From NCBI RefSeq assembly GCF_018785315.1, contig NZ_WQPN01000178.1, positions 57,388-121,387 on the forward strand: a stretch of 64,000 nucleotides of DNA. Direction: 5' to 3'. The translations under genes and the position numbers were made by a program. The first letter of the stretch is position 1; every line of letters starts with the position of its first letter. The notes under the pieces are model-generated. The model did no database searches. It was not told where the DNA came from and saw only the letters and a program-made list of their open reading frames with translations. The stretch is from Clostridium sp. MCC353 (GTDB taxonomy: Bacteria; Bacillota; Clostridia; Lachnospirales; Lachnospiraceae). Positions 7,362 through 15,876 of the stretch are shown here, one piece after another.

Positions 7362-7985
7362 ATGCGGCTGCCAAAACATATTGGAATCATCCCGGACGGA
7401 AACCGCCGGTGGGCACTGGAAAAACACATGGAAAAAGAGGATGGATATATCCACGGGATCGCACCGGGTATGGATCTGTACCGCATGTGCAGGGATATGG
7501 GAATTGAAGAAATGACTTTTTACGGCTTTACGGTAGATAACACAAAGCGTCCGTCCAGACAGAGGATCGCATTTTCAAATGCCTGTATCGACGCGGTAAA
7601 AGTACTGTCGGAAGAACACGCCGAACTGCTGGTGCTGGGAAATACCAATTCTCCCATGTTTCCCGAAGCCCTGCTGCCTTATACCACGCGGCACACGTTC
7701 GGTAAAGGCGGTATGAAAATCAATTTTCTGATCAACTATAGCTGGGAATGGGACCTGGGCTATCATAACGGGGAACTGGGAACCGCCCTTCGTTCCCGGG
7801 ACGTATCCAGAATCGACCTGGTCATCCGCTGGGGCGGCCGCAGAAGGCTGTCCGGTTTTCTGCCCATTCAGTCTGTGTATGCGGATATGTATGTGGTAGA
7901 CGATTACTGGCCCGACTTCACACCTAAGCATGTGGAGGATGCGTTGGCATGGTATGCGAAACAGGATGTTACGCTAGGCGGATAA
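7362..7985 (+). CDS. Short, atypical cis-prenyltransferase (undecaprenyl diphosphate synthase family)
   Basis: A 207-residue protein. Family landmarks are visible: IPDGNRRWA (catalytic Asp with the pyrophosphate-binding NxR), FYGFTVDNTKRP, and the C-terminal IRWGGRRRLSGFLPIQSVYADMYV followed by YWPDF. It would condense isopentenyl diphosphate units into a Z-polyprenyl diphosphate. It is about 40 residues shorter than usual UppS. The conserved Glu of the RTGGExR motif, a Mg ligand in E. coli UppS, is Arg here. It is not next to cdsA or dxr as housekeeping uppS normally is, so it is probably a paralog with another product. A small hairpin (7331-7349) precedes the GGAGG site. Confidence 0.75.
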   Translation: MRLPKHIGIIPDGNRRWALEKHMEKEDGYIHGIAPGMDLYRMCRDMGIEEMTFYGFTVDNTKRPSRQRIAFSNACIDAVKVLSEEHAELLVLGNTNSPMFPEALLPYTTRHTFGKGGMKINFLINYSWEWDLGYHNGELGTALRSRDVSRIDLVIRWGGRRRLSGFLPIQSVYADMYVVDDYWPDFTPKHVEDALAWYAKQDVTLGG

Positions 7986-8043
7986 CATGGCATGTGAAAT
8001 AGAGCATGAGGCTGTAGATTGCTTTCACATACAAAATAGAACG

Positions 8044-8077
8044 AAAAAGCAGAGAACCGCACGGCCTCTGCTTTTTT
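8044..8077. terminator. Terminator after the cis-prenyltransferase
   Basis: An 11-bp stem AAAAAGCAGAG/CTCTGCTTTTT with an 11-nt loop, flanked by A and T tracts. It can also stop the convergent sulfatase operon ending at 8100. Confidence 0.9.
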
Positions 8078-8099
8078 ATATCTCCAATTTACAAAAATA

Positions 8100-9551
8100 C
8101 TATAATATATAATTATCTCCTTCTTTAGCAGGCCACTCCATCACCGGCTCCCAGCCTGTGATTCCCACCCATTCTTTCAGAATTTCGTATTCCAGGGCGG
8201 CAAATTCCCAGTGTTTTCTGGCCTTTTCCGGATTCCACCATCTCAACAGTTCCCTTTGAAGGGCATGGACGGTTCCCGCATAGCGGGGATCATTTCCAAG
8301 ATCATGCAGTTCTTCCGGGTCTTTTTCCATATCGTAAAGCTGTAGGGAATCGTAACCATAATGCATGATCAGTTTATAAGCCCCCATCCGCAGCATGGCC
8401 GATGGATTATCCCCCTTATTGTCCTCCAAAAACGAGAGTATGGGACGCGCCATCGGTTCCTCTCCTGTTTTCAGACTGTTTAAAAGGCTCATTCCGTCCA
8501 TCTCCGGCAATGGTTTGGCTCCTCCCAGTTCCAGCAGAGTTGGCGCTAAATCCACCAGCCCCACAGGGGTTTTTAACCTGCGGTTTTCCTGAAAATGCCC
8601 CGGATAAGAGAATATCATGGGAATCCTGGCAGAACCTTCGTAGAAATTGGTTTTCCAGTAAATCCCGTGATCCCCCAGGCAGTCTCCATGATCCGATCCG
8701 TAGATGATTACCGTATTGCCGGTTCCTATGGTACTGTCTATGGCATCCAGTATTCTGCCGACGTTTTCGTCCATAATCGAAACCATGGCATAATACGCCG
8801 CCCTGACCTTTCTGAGCTCCTCTACAGTCACATCGCCTACATTCCGGAGTTCAATCCATTTCTGAAGCGCCGGATGGAGTTCCCGGATATGGAATGAGGA
8901 CGGGTCCGCCACAGGAAGAATCTCATAATAATAGTCATACCAGTTCTCATATGCCACATATGGGCAATGGGGGGCGTAAAAACCGACAACCATGAAAAGC
9001 GGCCTTTTATCCTTCCTGCCTGCCAGAAATTCACAAGCCGCGTCCGTCACTCCGGCATCGAATTTCAGGACCGAGGAACACCCTTTCCCCGCTTGTTCAA
9101 TGGCCACTCTCGCCTGATAGGAAGCCCCCTTCAGAGGGCCGTACATGCGCTGTTCATTATCCACCCCCGGATAACTGGTGGTAATGTCCCCCACCAGACG
9201 TTTCTCAAACCCATGTTTCTGATCATATCCCAAAAAATGCATCCTTCCAGCCAAAACCGTCTCATAACCTGCATTTGTCATCCCGTGGGCCACAGTGACC
9301 TGGTCGGAAGGCAGCATCTGCATGTTGTTAAAGATTCCTGTATGGGTCGGAAGACGGCCAGTCAGCATAGAACTTCTGCTGGGCACACAGAGCGGAGAAT
9401 TGCAGTAACCATTCTGTAATATTACCCCCTTTTGGGCCAAACGGTCCAGATTAGGGGTTTTCACATAAGGATCCCCCATAAAACCAGCTACCGAATAATT
9501 ATGCTGGTCCGACAACAGATATATAATATTAGGCTTTTCGGCCTTTTGCAT
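8100..9551 (-). CDS. Arylsulfatase / choline-sulfatase-like enzyme
   Basis: A 483-residue type I sulfatase. The core CVPSRSSMLTGR (about residues 56-67) is the Cys-type signature whose Cys is oxidised to formylglycine. LLSDQHN and IIYGSDHGDCLGDHG supply the calcium-binding and catalytic residues. There is no signal peptide, so it is cytoplasmic and should act on an imported sulfate ester. I chose 9551 over 9638 because GGAGGAATGT precedes it. It is the last gene of the TctB-TctC-TctA operon, so its substrate is probably what that transporter brings in. The maturase is not in the window. Confidence 0.85.
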   Translation of the reverse strand: MQKAEKPNIIYLLSDQHNYSVAGFMGDPYVKTPNLDRLAQKGVILQNGYCNSPLCVPSRSSMLTGRLPTHTGIFNNMQMLPSDQVTVAHGMTNAGYETVLAGRMHFLGYDQKHGFEKRLVGDITTSYPGVDNEQRMYGPLKGASYQARVAIEQAGKGCSSVLKFDAGVTDAACEFLAGRKDKRPLFMVVGFYAPHCPYVAYENWYDYYYEILPVADPSSFHIRELHPALQKWIELRNVGDVTVEELRKVRAAYYAMVSIMDENVGRILDAIDSTIGTGNTVIIYGSDHGDCLGDHGIYWKTNFYEGSARIPMIFSYPGHFQENRRLKTPVGLVDLAPTLLELGGAKPLPEMDGMSLLNSLKTGEEPMARPILSFLEDNKGDNPSAMLRMGAYKLIMHYGYDSLQLYDMEKDPEELHDLGNDPRYAGTVHALQRELLRWWNPEKARKHWEFAALEYEILKEWVGITGWEPVMEWPAKEGDNYIL

Positions 9552-9638
9552 ACATTCCTCCAATCTGAAGCGTTTAAATCCTGGAAAATGAGACCGGAAC
9601 TGTTTTAACTCCCGGTTATCCCTCCACCGCTTCTGCAC

Positions 9639-11165
9639 CTATTTATTGTTTTTCCCCTTCATTTCCAGCGACATGGTCTTCAAATTAGCCAGAATAAGGA
9701 GAATTCCGATAGCCAGAATGACCCAGGACAGCGGACGCGCCGCCATATAACCTGCCACAGATACCCCCTCCGCTCCGGCAATGGTAAGAGACATTCTGAA
9801 GTTGGATTCAATAAGGGGGCACAGGATCAGTCCCAGCACCACCGGTGACGCAGGTATTCCCAATTTATGAAACCATACTCCCAGGAAACCGAAAACCACG
9901 GCAGCCAGCACATCAAACATGCTGTTTCTAACGCTGTACGCTCCGATGAGAGAACACAGGATCACAATAGGAATGAGAACCTTCATATCCACTTTTAATA
10001 CCTTAGAAAAGAGCGGCACACACAGAATGCCAACCAGCCCCATCACCACTACCGTCAGCAGCATTCCATAGACAAAACTGTAGGCAATTTCCCTGTTTTC
10101 CGTAAACAAACGGGGGCCTGCCGAAAGCCCATGAATCATCATTGCACCGTACATCACCGCCGATGTGGAAGACCCTGGTATTCCCAATGCCAAAAGGGGA
10201 ACCAGCGATCCCCCAACAGCAGCATTGTTGGCTGATTCTGCGGCTATAATTCCGTCCGGATTACCTTTACCGAATTCAGGCCCTTTTGCGGTTCTTTTCG
10301 CTTCCCCATACGCAACAAATGAGGCAATCGCCCCGCCGGTGCCTGGCAGAATGCCGATAACGGTTCCCAGGAGACAGGATTTGATGAGTAAAAATGGCTT
10401 GCCCAAAACATTTTTCAAGGCTTCCATAGGGCTGATATTCCCCAGTTCTGCCGTTTCCCTCTTAATATGCCTTTCTTTGCCCCGTTCGTTAAAAATCATA
10501 TTTTCAATCTGAAGAAACATCTCTGATAAGGAGAAAAATCCCAGAACAACGGATATCAGATCAATGCCCATAATCATATTGGGGATTCCAAAATCCAGCC
10601 TTTTTGCGCCTGTCACATTATCATAGCCCATCATACCGAGGAAAATGCCGAAAGCCGCCGCGAATATCCCCTTAGTCATATCTTTTCCCGCCAGACTGCC
10701 AACCACGGTCAGTCCAACAATTCCTACCAAAAACATTTCCGGCGGACCAAAAGTCAGTGCCGCCGCAGCCAGAGGAGGAGTAAAATAGATCAGTGCAATA
10801 ACCCCCACTGTACCGCCTATGACAGAAGAAATGGCCGCCATATAAAGGGCCTCTTTTCCCCTGCCGTTCTTTGCCATAGGGTAGCCCTCAAGCCCTGTGC
10901 AGTAGGATTCCGGGGTGCCGGGAACATTGATCAGTATCGCGGAAATCGAACCTCCATAGGTAGCCCCCATATAAATGCCTCCGAGCAGAAGCAGCCCATG
11001 AACCGGGCTTATTCCAAAGGTGAACGGAAGCATCAGGGAAACGCCGATGCTGCCGTTCAATCCCGGAATTGCTCCCAGAATTATTCCCGCAAAACAGCCG
11101 CCCGCGACAATTGCTATGGTCTGTATCTGAAGTACATTGCGCAGAACTATTGTCATGGTTTCCAC
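9639..11165 (-). CDS. Tripartite tricarboxylate transporter, large permease (TctA family)
   Basis: A 508-residue, roughly 12-helix membrane protein. The family signature AIPGLNGSIGVSLMLPFTFG lies near residue 31, and its symmetric partner GILPGTGGAIASFVAYG lies in the middle, followed by GNPDGIIAAESANNAAVGGSLVPLLALGIPGS. It forms the transport channel with TctB and uses the periplasmic-type TctC for substrate capture. The GTG at 11165 gives the same N-terminal length as the second TctA in this window. An ATG at 11156, with AGGTGG 5 bp upstream, is also possible. It sits 17 bp after TctC. Confidence 0.9.
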   Translation of the reverse strand: METMTIVLRNVLQIQTIAIVAGGCFAGIILGAIPGLNGSIGVSLMLPFTFGISPVHGLLLLGGIYMGATYGGSISAILINVPGTPESYCTGLEGYPMAKNGRGKEALYMAAISSVIGGTVGVIALIYFTPPLAAAALTFGPPEMFLVGIVGLTVVGSLAGKDMTKGIFAAAFGIFLGMMGYDNVTGAKRLDFGIPNMIMGIDLISVVLGFFSLSEMFLQIENMIFNERGKERHIKRETAELGNISPMEALKNVLGKPFLLIKSCLLGTVIGILPGTGGAIASFVAYGEAKRTAKGPEFGKGNPDGIIAAESANNAAVGGSLVPLLALGIPGSSTSAVMYGAMMIHGLSAGPRLFTENREIAYSFVYGMLLTVVVMGLVGILCVPLFSKVLKVDMKVLIPIVILCSLIGAYSVRNSMFDVLAAVVFGFLGVWFHKLGIPASPVVLGLILCPLIESNFRMSLTIAGAEGVSVAGYMAARPLSWVILAIGILLILANLKTMSLEMKGKNNK

Positions 11166-11181
11166 CTGTTTTCCCCCTCAC

Positions 11182-12198
11182 TTATTTGTACTGTTCCTTA
11201 ATCCGTTTCATGGTAGGAATTGCCTTTTCATAGTAAGCTTTCATATAATCAGTCAGTTCCTGGCCATCGATGTACTTAGCGTTTTCTCCGCTTTTTATCA
11301 ACTCATCTTTCAGGCTTTCTTCAAAACTCTCTTTCAAAGCATCATCCAGAATCCCTATGATTTCCTGAGGCGTCCCTTTAGGCACTGCCAAAAGTACACG
11401 GACATCATAGACCATATCATATCCCTTCTCCTTCATGGTAGGCAGACCTTCAATCCCTTCTGACGGGTCCTCTACGGTCTGTACAAATACGCCGCATCCT
11501 TCATCCATAAACTTCTGATAGAACTGGGAGCCGATCAGGCCGCAGTCAATATGATTTCCCAAAAGCTTGCTGTAAAGGTCATTGCCATTTCCCGCATTGA
11601 TGATTGTAAATTCCACCCCAAGGGATTCCATGAATTCAACTGCCACAGCTTTTCCGCCTCCACCGGGGAAGCCGATTGTTATCTTTCCCGGGTTTTCTTT
11701 TGCATAGGCGATCAGTTCGTCCAGGGACTTGAATTGACTGTCTTTTTTCATAGCCAGAATATTGCCTCGCACATTCACCCCTGCAACATAGTCAAAACTG
11801 TTCTCATCAAACTCCACATTTTCACCGTTTACGATGGAATAGGCAATTTCCGGTCCGGCCGTTATATTCAGCGTATACCCGTCCGGCTCCGCCTTCGCCG
11901 CTTCGTTGGTTCCGATTATGCCGTCCCCGCCTTCTTTATTAAGAACAACAAATGGCTGGCCCAGTTTTTTCTCCAAAGCCGCCGCAACCATCCGTCCTAC
12001 TACGTCACTGCCGCCTCCGGGCTTTTTATTAATGATCACTTGTACGGATTTTGACGGATAGTCCGTGGAAGCGCCTTTCTGTTGTCCTCCGCTTTCACTT
12101 TTGGAAGCCCCGCTTTTTTGACAGGCAGTCATCCCTATGGATATGGTTATCAGTATCATGAAACTGAAAATAATTTTTTTAACCCTGTATTGATCCAT
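11182..12198 (-). CDS. TctC/Bug-type solute-binding lipoprotein
   Basis: A 338-residue protein with a lipoprotein signal ending GMTA-C near residue 26, then a Ser/Gly linker. The mature part starts YPSKSVQVIINKKPGGGSDVVGRMVAAALEKKLGQPFVV, the usual Bug-fold opening with the GGGSD substrate carboxylate loop. It captures a carboxylic acid, or possibly a sulfated compound, and delivers it to TctAB. AGGAGGT precedes the ATG by 6 bp. Specificity cannot be read from sequence. The sulfatase downstream hints at a sulfated organic acid. Confidence 0.85.
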   Translation of the reverse strand: MDQYRVKKIIFSFMILITISIGMTACQKSGASKSESGGQQKGASTDYPSKSVQVIINKKPGGGSDVVGRMVAAALEKKLGQPFVVLNKEGGDGIIGTNEAAKAEPDGYTLNITAGPEIAYSIVNGENVEFDENSFDYVAGVNVRGNILAMKKDSQFKSLDELIAYAKENPGKITIGFPGGGGKAVAVEFMESLGVEFTIINAGNGNDLYSKLLGNHIDCGLIGSQFYQKFMDEGCGVFVQTVEDPSEGIEGLPTMKEKGYDMVYDVRVLLAVPKGTPQEIIGILDDALKESFEESLKDELIKSGENAKYIDGQELTDYMKAYYEKAIPTMKRIKEQYK

Positions 12199-12209
12199 TT
12201 ATTTACCTC

Positions 12210-12656
12210 CTAAATAAGTAAACCGGCCGGTGTTATTACACCCAGAATTATATGAAATATCAGATACATACCTGCTGTAATCAAAAATGACGCGCTAAAG
12301 ACCCGGATCAGGCATTTCTTTCCTGTCCGCAGCAAGGCCCCATTTGTCACAACGCCTACGGCGAACATACTGGTATAAAACCCCAGCCGGACGCCCAGCA
12401 TACAAATCAGAAATAACAGCGCTGCAAAACCGGCATCAAACAGAAGCGCCAGGTTGAAAACCTTGATTCCTTCCGCGCCTCTTAAAGCCGTGACACAGGT
12501 AAATGCCCCGCACAGAAACGAAATCAGGGAAACCAACCGGGCAAAAAGCATGACGCTTTCATCTCCTCCGATTGTCTGCAAGAACAAAACCAATGAAAAA
12601 AACAGCATAAATACTCCGCTTATGAAGTCTCTGGTGATGAATATTTTATTGCGCAT
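12210..12656 (-). CDS. Tripartite transporter small membrane subunit (TctB family)
   Basis: A 148-residue protein with four predicted transmembrane helices (FISGVFMLFFSLVLFLQTI, LVSLISFLCGAFTCVTAL, FAALLFLICMLGV, FLITAGMYLIFHIILGVI). Length, helix number and position between the regulator and TctC fit TctB, the small partner of TctA. Sequence conservation is low in this family, so the call leans on context. ATG 12656 is chosen over GTG 12665. Confidence 0.75.
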   Translation of the reverse strand: MRNKIFITRDFISGVFMLFFSLVLFLQTIGGDESVMLFARLVSLISFLCGAFTCVTALRGAEGIKVFNLALLFDAGFAALLFLICMLGVRLGFYTSMFAVGVVTNGALLRTGKKCLIRVFSASFLITAGMYLIFHIILGVITPAGLLI

Positions 12657-12695
12657 TAAAGTCACCCTTTCTATTTTACCCTACCGGCAGAACAG

Positions 12696-12758
12696 CTATT
12701 GTGCCTCGTATTCTGTCTCATATTGTGCCTCATATTCTGGCTCATATTTTTTTGTCAT
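12696..12758 (-). CDS. Possible 20-residue micro-ORF made of a tandem repeat
   Basis: The minus strand from the ATG at 12758 reads MTKKYEPEYEAQYETEYEAQ and stops. It is encoded by two 24-bp direct repeats (12698-12721 and 12722-12745, 22 of 24 bases alike). It lies between the LacI stop and the TctB start. The ribosome site (CCGGA) is weak, so it may be only a DNA repeat, perhaps a regulator site. Confidence 0.25.
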   Translation of the reverse strand: MTKKYEPEYEAQYETEYEAQ

Positions 12759-12816
12759 ATTCCGGCTTATTCCGCCATGCAACCGTCAGTCCCGTATTCA
12801 TATGGAACTTACCAGA

Positions 12817-13809
12817 TCAGGTGCTTTCCCTTACTACAAGATTGGGTTTGATATACAAATCCGTGTTCACATCGCGCCCTTCCAGCAGCCCGATCAGAAG
12901 CTGTGTTGTCATAATTCCCATCATTTCAAAATGATTGTCCACCGTGGTGATTGTAGGCGACGTATACTTGGAAAAAAACGAATTATTAAACCCGGTGACC
13001 GCCATATCCTGAGGAATGCGGTATCCTTTTTCCAAAAGTTTATGGGTGATTCCATACGCCACCTGGTCAATACAAGTCACAACCGCTGTTACCTTCTCTC
13101 CAGTTTTCAAAATTTTATCCACCACATCAAATCCGGCTTCAACCGTGGGTTCGCAGCTGACCACAAGATTTTCCCGGAATAAAACATCGTGTTTTTCCAG
13201 TCCTCTTCTGTAACCGTTAAGCTTTCCATTGGAGGAAAACCGGTTCAAGCTGTCTTCCACAAAGGCAATATGGCGGTGGCCCCTTTCAAACAGATAATCC
13301 ACGCACAACTCTGTTCCATACGCCACATCCACCACCACAGAATGTACATTTTGAAAATTAAAAATACCATTAGCTATAACAACCGGAATGTTTTTCAGCA
13401 GATTAAACAAAATCGGTTCCACTGCTTTATCGTTAAATACAGATCCGATCAGAATCAGCCCATCCACCCCTTTTTCCGCAAGAAGTTTCAGGTACCGTAT
13501 CTTTTCTTCCGGCTCCGCACCGGTATTGCATATGAGCGCACTGTAACCGCACCGGCTCAGCTCACGTTCAATGGTATAAGCTGTGTTCGCGTAATGAACA
13601 TCCCGCAGATCGATGGCCATCACTCCCACTGTCTTTGTTCTCTTCACAACCAATCCTCTGGCCAGCGAATTGGGCGCAAAATCATTCTTCCTTATAGCCT
13701 CCTCCACGCGTTTCTGCGTCTCTTCTTTTACGTTTCCTTTGTTATTCAGGACACGTGAGACCGTTGAAATGGAAACCTGCGCCTGTTCTGCAATATCGTA
13801 GATTGTCAT
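12817..13809 (-). CDS. LacI-family transcriptional regulator
   Basis: A 330-residue protein. The N-terminal MTIYDIAEQAQVSISTVSRVLNNKGNV is a complete LacI helix-turn-helix and hinge. The remainder is a periplasmic-binding-protein fold (TVGVMAIDLRD... AVTGFNNSFFSKYTSPTITTVDN) that senses a small ligand. ATG 13809 is preferred over 13839 because GGGGAG lies 6 bp ahead and the HTH begins at once. It heads the TctB-TctC-TctA-sulfatase operon, so it probably represses that operon until the transported compound is present. Two palindromes upstream are candidate operators. Confidence 0.9.
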   Translation of the reverse strand: MTIYDIAEQAQVSISTVSRVLNNKGNVKEETQKRVEEAIRKNDFAPNSLARGLVVKRTKTVGVMAIDLRDVHYANTAYTIERELSRCGYSALICNTGAEPEEKIRYLKLLAEKGVDGLILIGSVFNDKAVEPILFNLLKNIPVVIANGIFNFQNVHSVVVDVAYGTELCVDYLFERGHRHIAFVEDSLNRFSSNGKLNGYRRGLEKHDVLFRENLVVSCEPTVEAGFDVVDKILKTGEKVTAVVTCIDQVAYGITHKLLEKGYRIPQDMAVTGFNNSFFSKYTSPTITTVDNHFEMMGIMTTQLLIGLLEGRDVNTDLYIKPNLVVREST

Positions 13810-13842
13810 ATTCAACTCCCCTTTTCTGTCAAAAGACATCTT

Positions 13843-13923
13843 ATTTACATGTAAATGGTGGATTTTTATCTGTTTTCGATGCCATCTGAAACTGTCACAT
13901 GTCCATTATAAAAGCGCTTTTAT
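13843..13923. promoter_or_regulatory. Two palindromic operator candidates upstream of the LacI gene
   Basis: ATTTACATGTAAAT (13843-13856, perfect 14 bp) and ATAAAAGCGCTTTTAT (13908-13923, perfect 16 bp). The second has the central CG step usual of LacI/CcpA-type operators. Both lie within 115 bp of the regulator start, which suggests autoregulation of the transporter operon. Confidence 0.55.
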
Positions 13924-14327
13924 TAATTTAATCTTATTTCTTTTGTGCACTATTGTCAATATATAGCTTATTTTTAAATTTTATTTATGCACTATGTATA
14001 ATAGCAGTTTTGATTTTTATAGAATTTCAATATTATATTCACTTAAAAATGAGCGTTTCTGAAAGTTCTTTCAGAACTGCTTACATGTTGAGGTGCAAAT
14101 GGGCGCGGATAATATGATGAGTATATCATGATGGGAAGATAAATGTAGAATTATGTGGTTGGTAATAATTGGTATTTATGAAAGTGAAGTTCTAATATGT
14201 TTATACTTACGACAAGGTTATGATTGCGGACGGAAATATAATGAGACAGCCAAATAAGGGCTGAGATTGAATGATATGTATTATTAAAAAGCTCTTTCTT
14301 ATAGTAGAGTATCAATACATCATACCT
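13924..14327. other. AT-rich intergenic stretch without a supported gene
   Basis: No reading frame here has both a ribosome site and plausible composition. It contains a TATAAT-like box at 13997-14002 and a small palindrome CTGAAAG-TT-CTTTCAG (14059-14074). Its use is unknown. Confidence 0.4.
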
Positions 14328-14385
14328 ATAAAAAGACATCCGGAAAAATCTTATATTTTAAGGTTTTCCGGATGTCTTTTTATAG
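14328..14385. terminator. Long perfect hairpin terminator
   Basis: A 21-bp perfect stem (14328-14348 with 14365-14385; arm AAAAAGACATCCGGAAAA) and a 16-nt AT-rich loop, with T tracts in both directions. It is about 120 bp beyond the DQ-repeat protein gene and probably ends the fibre operon. Confidence 0.8.
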
Positions 14386-14502
14386 CTTGATCATTACATA
14401 TACCCTTCTATGAGAAAGAACCTATTAAAATTTGATCGGTTGATATATCTGACCTGCCGTATCTGCCAGACCGGTCAATCCGTATTGATCTGTGGTAATT
14501 TC

Positions 14503-15852
14503 CTAAATGGTTCCTTCGCTCTGGCCGGAAGTACTTCCTTGATCGGTTCCGCCGGATTGATCTGCTGAACCCGACTGGTTGGAACCTGAAGTCTGGTCGC
14601 TTTCTGACGTTTGTTCCGAATTTGTTGTCTGATCGGTACCTGACGACTGATCTGTTCCCGTTGTCTGATCGCTTCCTGATGTCTGGTCAGTACCAGTTGT
14701 CTGGTCCGTTCCTGATGTCTGATCTCCCCCGGCCGACTGGTCTGAGCCAGTTGACTGATCCGCGCCTGACGACTGATCGGTTCCTGACGACTGGTTGGTT
14801 CCTGACGATTGATCGGTTCCTGACGATTGGTCGGTTCCTGACGATTGGTCCGTTCCTGACGATTGGTTCGTTCCTGTCGTCTGATCTGCACCTGTCGTCT
14901 GGTCCGTTCCCGTTGTCTGATCGGCTCCTGCTGTTTGATCGGTTCCGATAGTCTGATCGGTTCCTGCTGTTTGATCGGTTCCAGTGGTCTGATCTGCTCC
15001 TGCTGTTTGATCTGTTCCCGACGTTTGATCCGATCCTGATGTTTGATCTGTTCCCGTTGCCTGATCTGTCCCTGTCGTCTGGTCGGTTCCTGCCGTCTGA
15101 TCGGTTCCTGTTATCTGGCCGCCTGATCCGTTCTGGTCCGTATTCCCGGATTGGCCGGAACTATCCGTTCCTGCCTGATCCGGCGCAACTGGCTGATTTC
15201 CAGTATCCGGCTGGCTTTCAGCCGGTGTCTGATCCGTTGCTCCGGACTGGGTATTCCCTGTATTCTGGGCTCCTTCTGTCGTTTGAACCGGGTTCGTTAT
15301 CTGGCCTGTTGTCCCATTCTGGCTTCCGGCGGCTTTGGATTCAGCCGTTGGTATTTTTTCTAAAGCATTGGAAGGGGTTGCTTCTGCTATTGTGTCCTCA
15401 TATACTGCAATAAAATCCATATCATATTCCACAGGAATAAGAGCCACCTTATCTATGGTATAAACATCCGATAACTCTGCACCAGTTGCCTGATCCCATA
15501 ATTTCCAACCCAAAAAGTCACGATCCGCATCTTGGATAATATCACCACTTCCGCCTAAACTACTGCCGCCCATAACAGGAACATTTTCTATAGCTATACT
15601 CTGACCTTCATATACCACTAGAGGGGAGGCCAATACCGGCGTCCCGTCATCATCATAGAAAGTAACCGTAAATGCCTGGGCCACCTGCACGCTGATCGTT
15701 CCATGTATAATCGTAGAGTATTTGGAAAATGTTACGCCCGTCAGGCTCATACTCAATATTCCAAGATAAAAAAGCCACAGGGTAAGAGGCAGCCGCATCT
15801 TCTGCGGCTGATGGCTTGTTTTTTTGCATTTTTTCTTAAATAAGCTCAACAT
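14503..15852 (-). CDS. Secreted DQ(T/S)-repeat protein with SipW-type signal
   Basis: A 449-residue protein. A basic N-terminus and one hydrophobic helix lead to LTGVTFSKYSTIIHGTISV, the pattern (TF-KYS/T...G) also seen in the TasA-like protein at 18155, so it is probably cut by the neighbouring SipW peptidases. Residues about 65-155 form a beta-rich domain (AFTVTFYDDDGTPVLASPL). From about 190 on it is nearly all six-residue units GTDQTT/GTDQSS/GADQTT. The tail is acidic, flexible and highly soluble, like a stalk or matrix polymer. It is the last gene of the fibre operon. Function is inferred from the locus. Confidence 0.65.
   Translation of the reverse strand: MLSLFKKKCKKTSHQPQKMRLPLTLWLFYLGILSMSLTGVTFSKYSTIIHGTISVQVAQAFTVTFYDDDGTPVLASPLVVYEGQSIAIENVPVMGGSSLGGSGDIIQDADRDFLGWKLWDQATGAELSDVYTIDKVALIPVEYDMDFIAVYEDTIAEATPSNALEKIPTAESKAAGSQNGTTGQITNPVQTTEGAQNTGNTQSGATDQTPAESQPDTGNQPVAPDQAGTDSSGQSGNTDQNGSGGQITGTDQTAGTDQTTGTDQATGTDQTSGSDQTSGTDQTAGADQTTGTDQTAGTDQTIGTDQTAGADQTTGTDQTTGADQTTGTNQSSGTDQSSGTDQSSGTDQSSGTNQSSGTDQSSGADQSTGSDQSAGGDQTSGTDQTTGTDQTSGSDQTTGTDQSSGTDQTTNSEQTSESDQTSGSNQSGSADQSGGTDQGSTSGQSEGTI
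14520..15110. repeat. 18-bp coding tandem repeat array
   Basis: About thirty imperfect 18-bp units such as GGTTCCTGACGACTGATC encode GTDQSS-type hexapeptides on the minus strand. The block with GACGATTG/GACGACTG units at about 14765-14880 is almost uniform, a sign of recent expansion. Confidence 0.85.
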
Positions 15853-15876
15853 GCCATACCCTCTTTCCCTGTGTCT

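Noticed and set aside
9552..9638. N-terminal extension of the sulfatase
   Set aside because: The extra residues are basic and unlike the family, and the strong GGAGG supports the start at 9551.
14151..14339. 62-residue minus-strand frame in the AT-rich gap
   Set aside because: No ribosome site, and composition is that of AT-rich noncoding DNA.
14520..15110. Regular repeats as a CRISPR array
   Set aside because: Units are contiguous 18-bp codon repeats with no unique spacers and are in frame with a signal-bearing protein.
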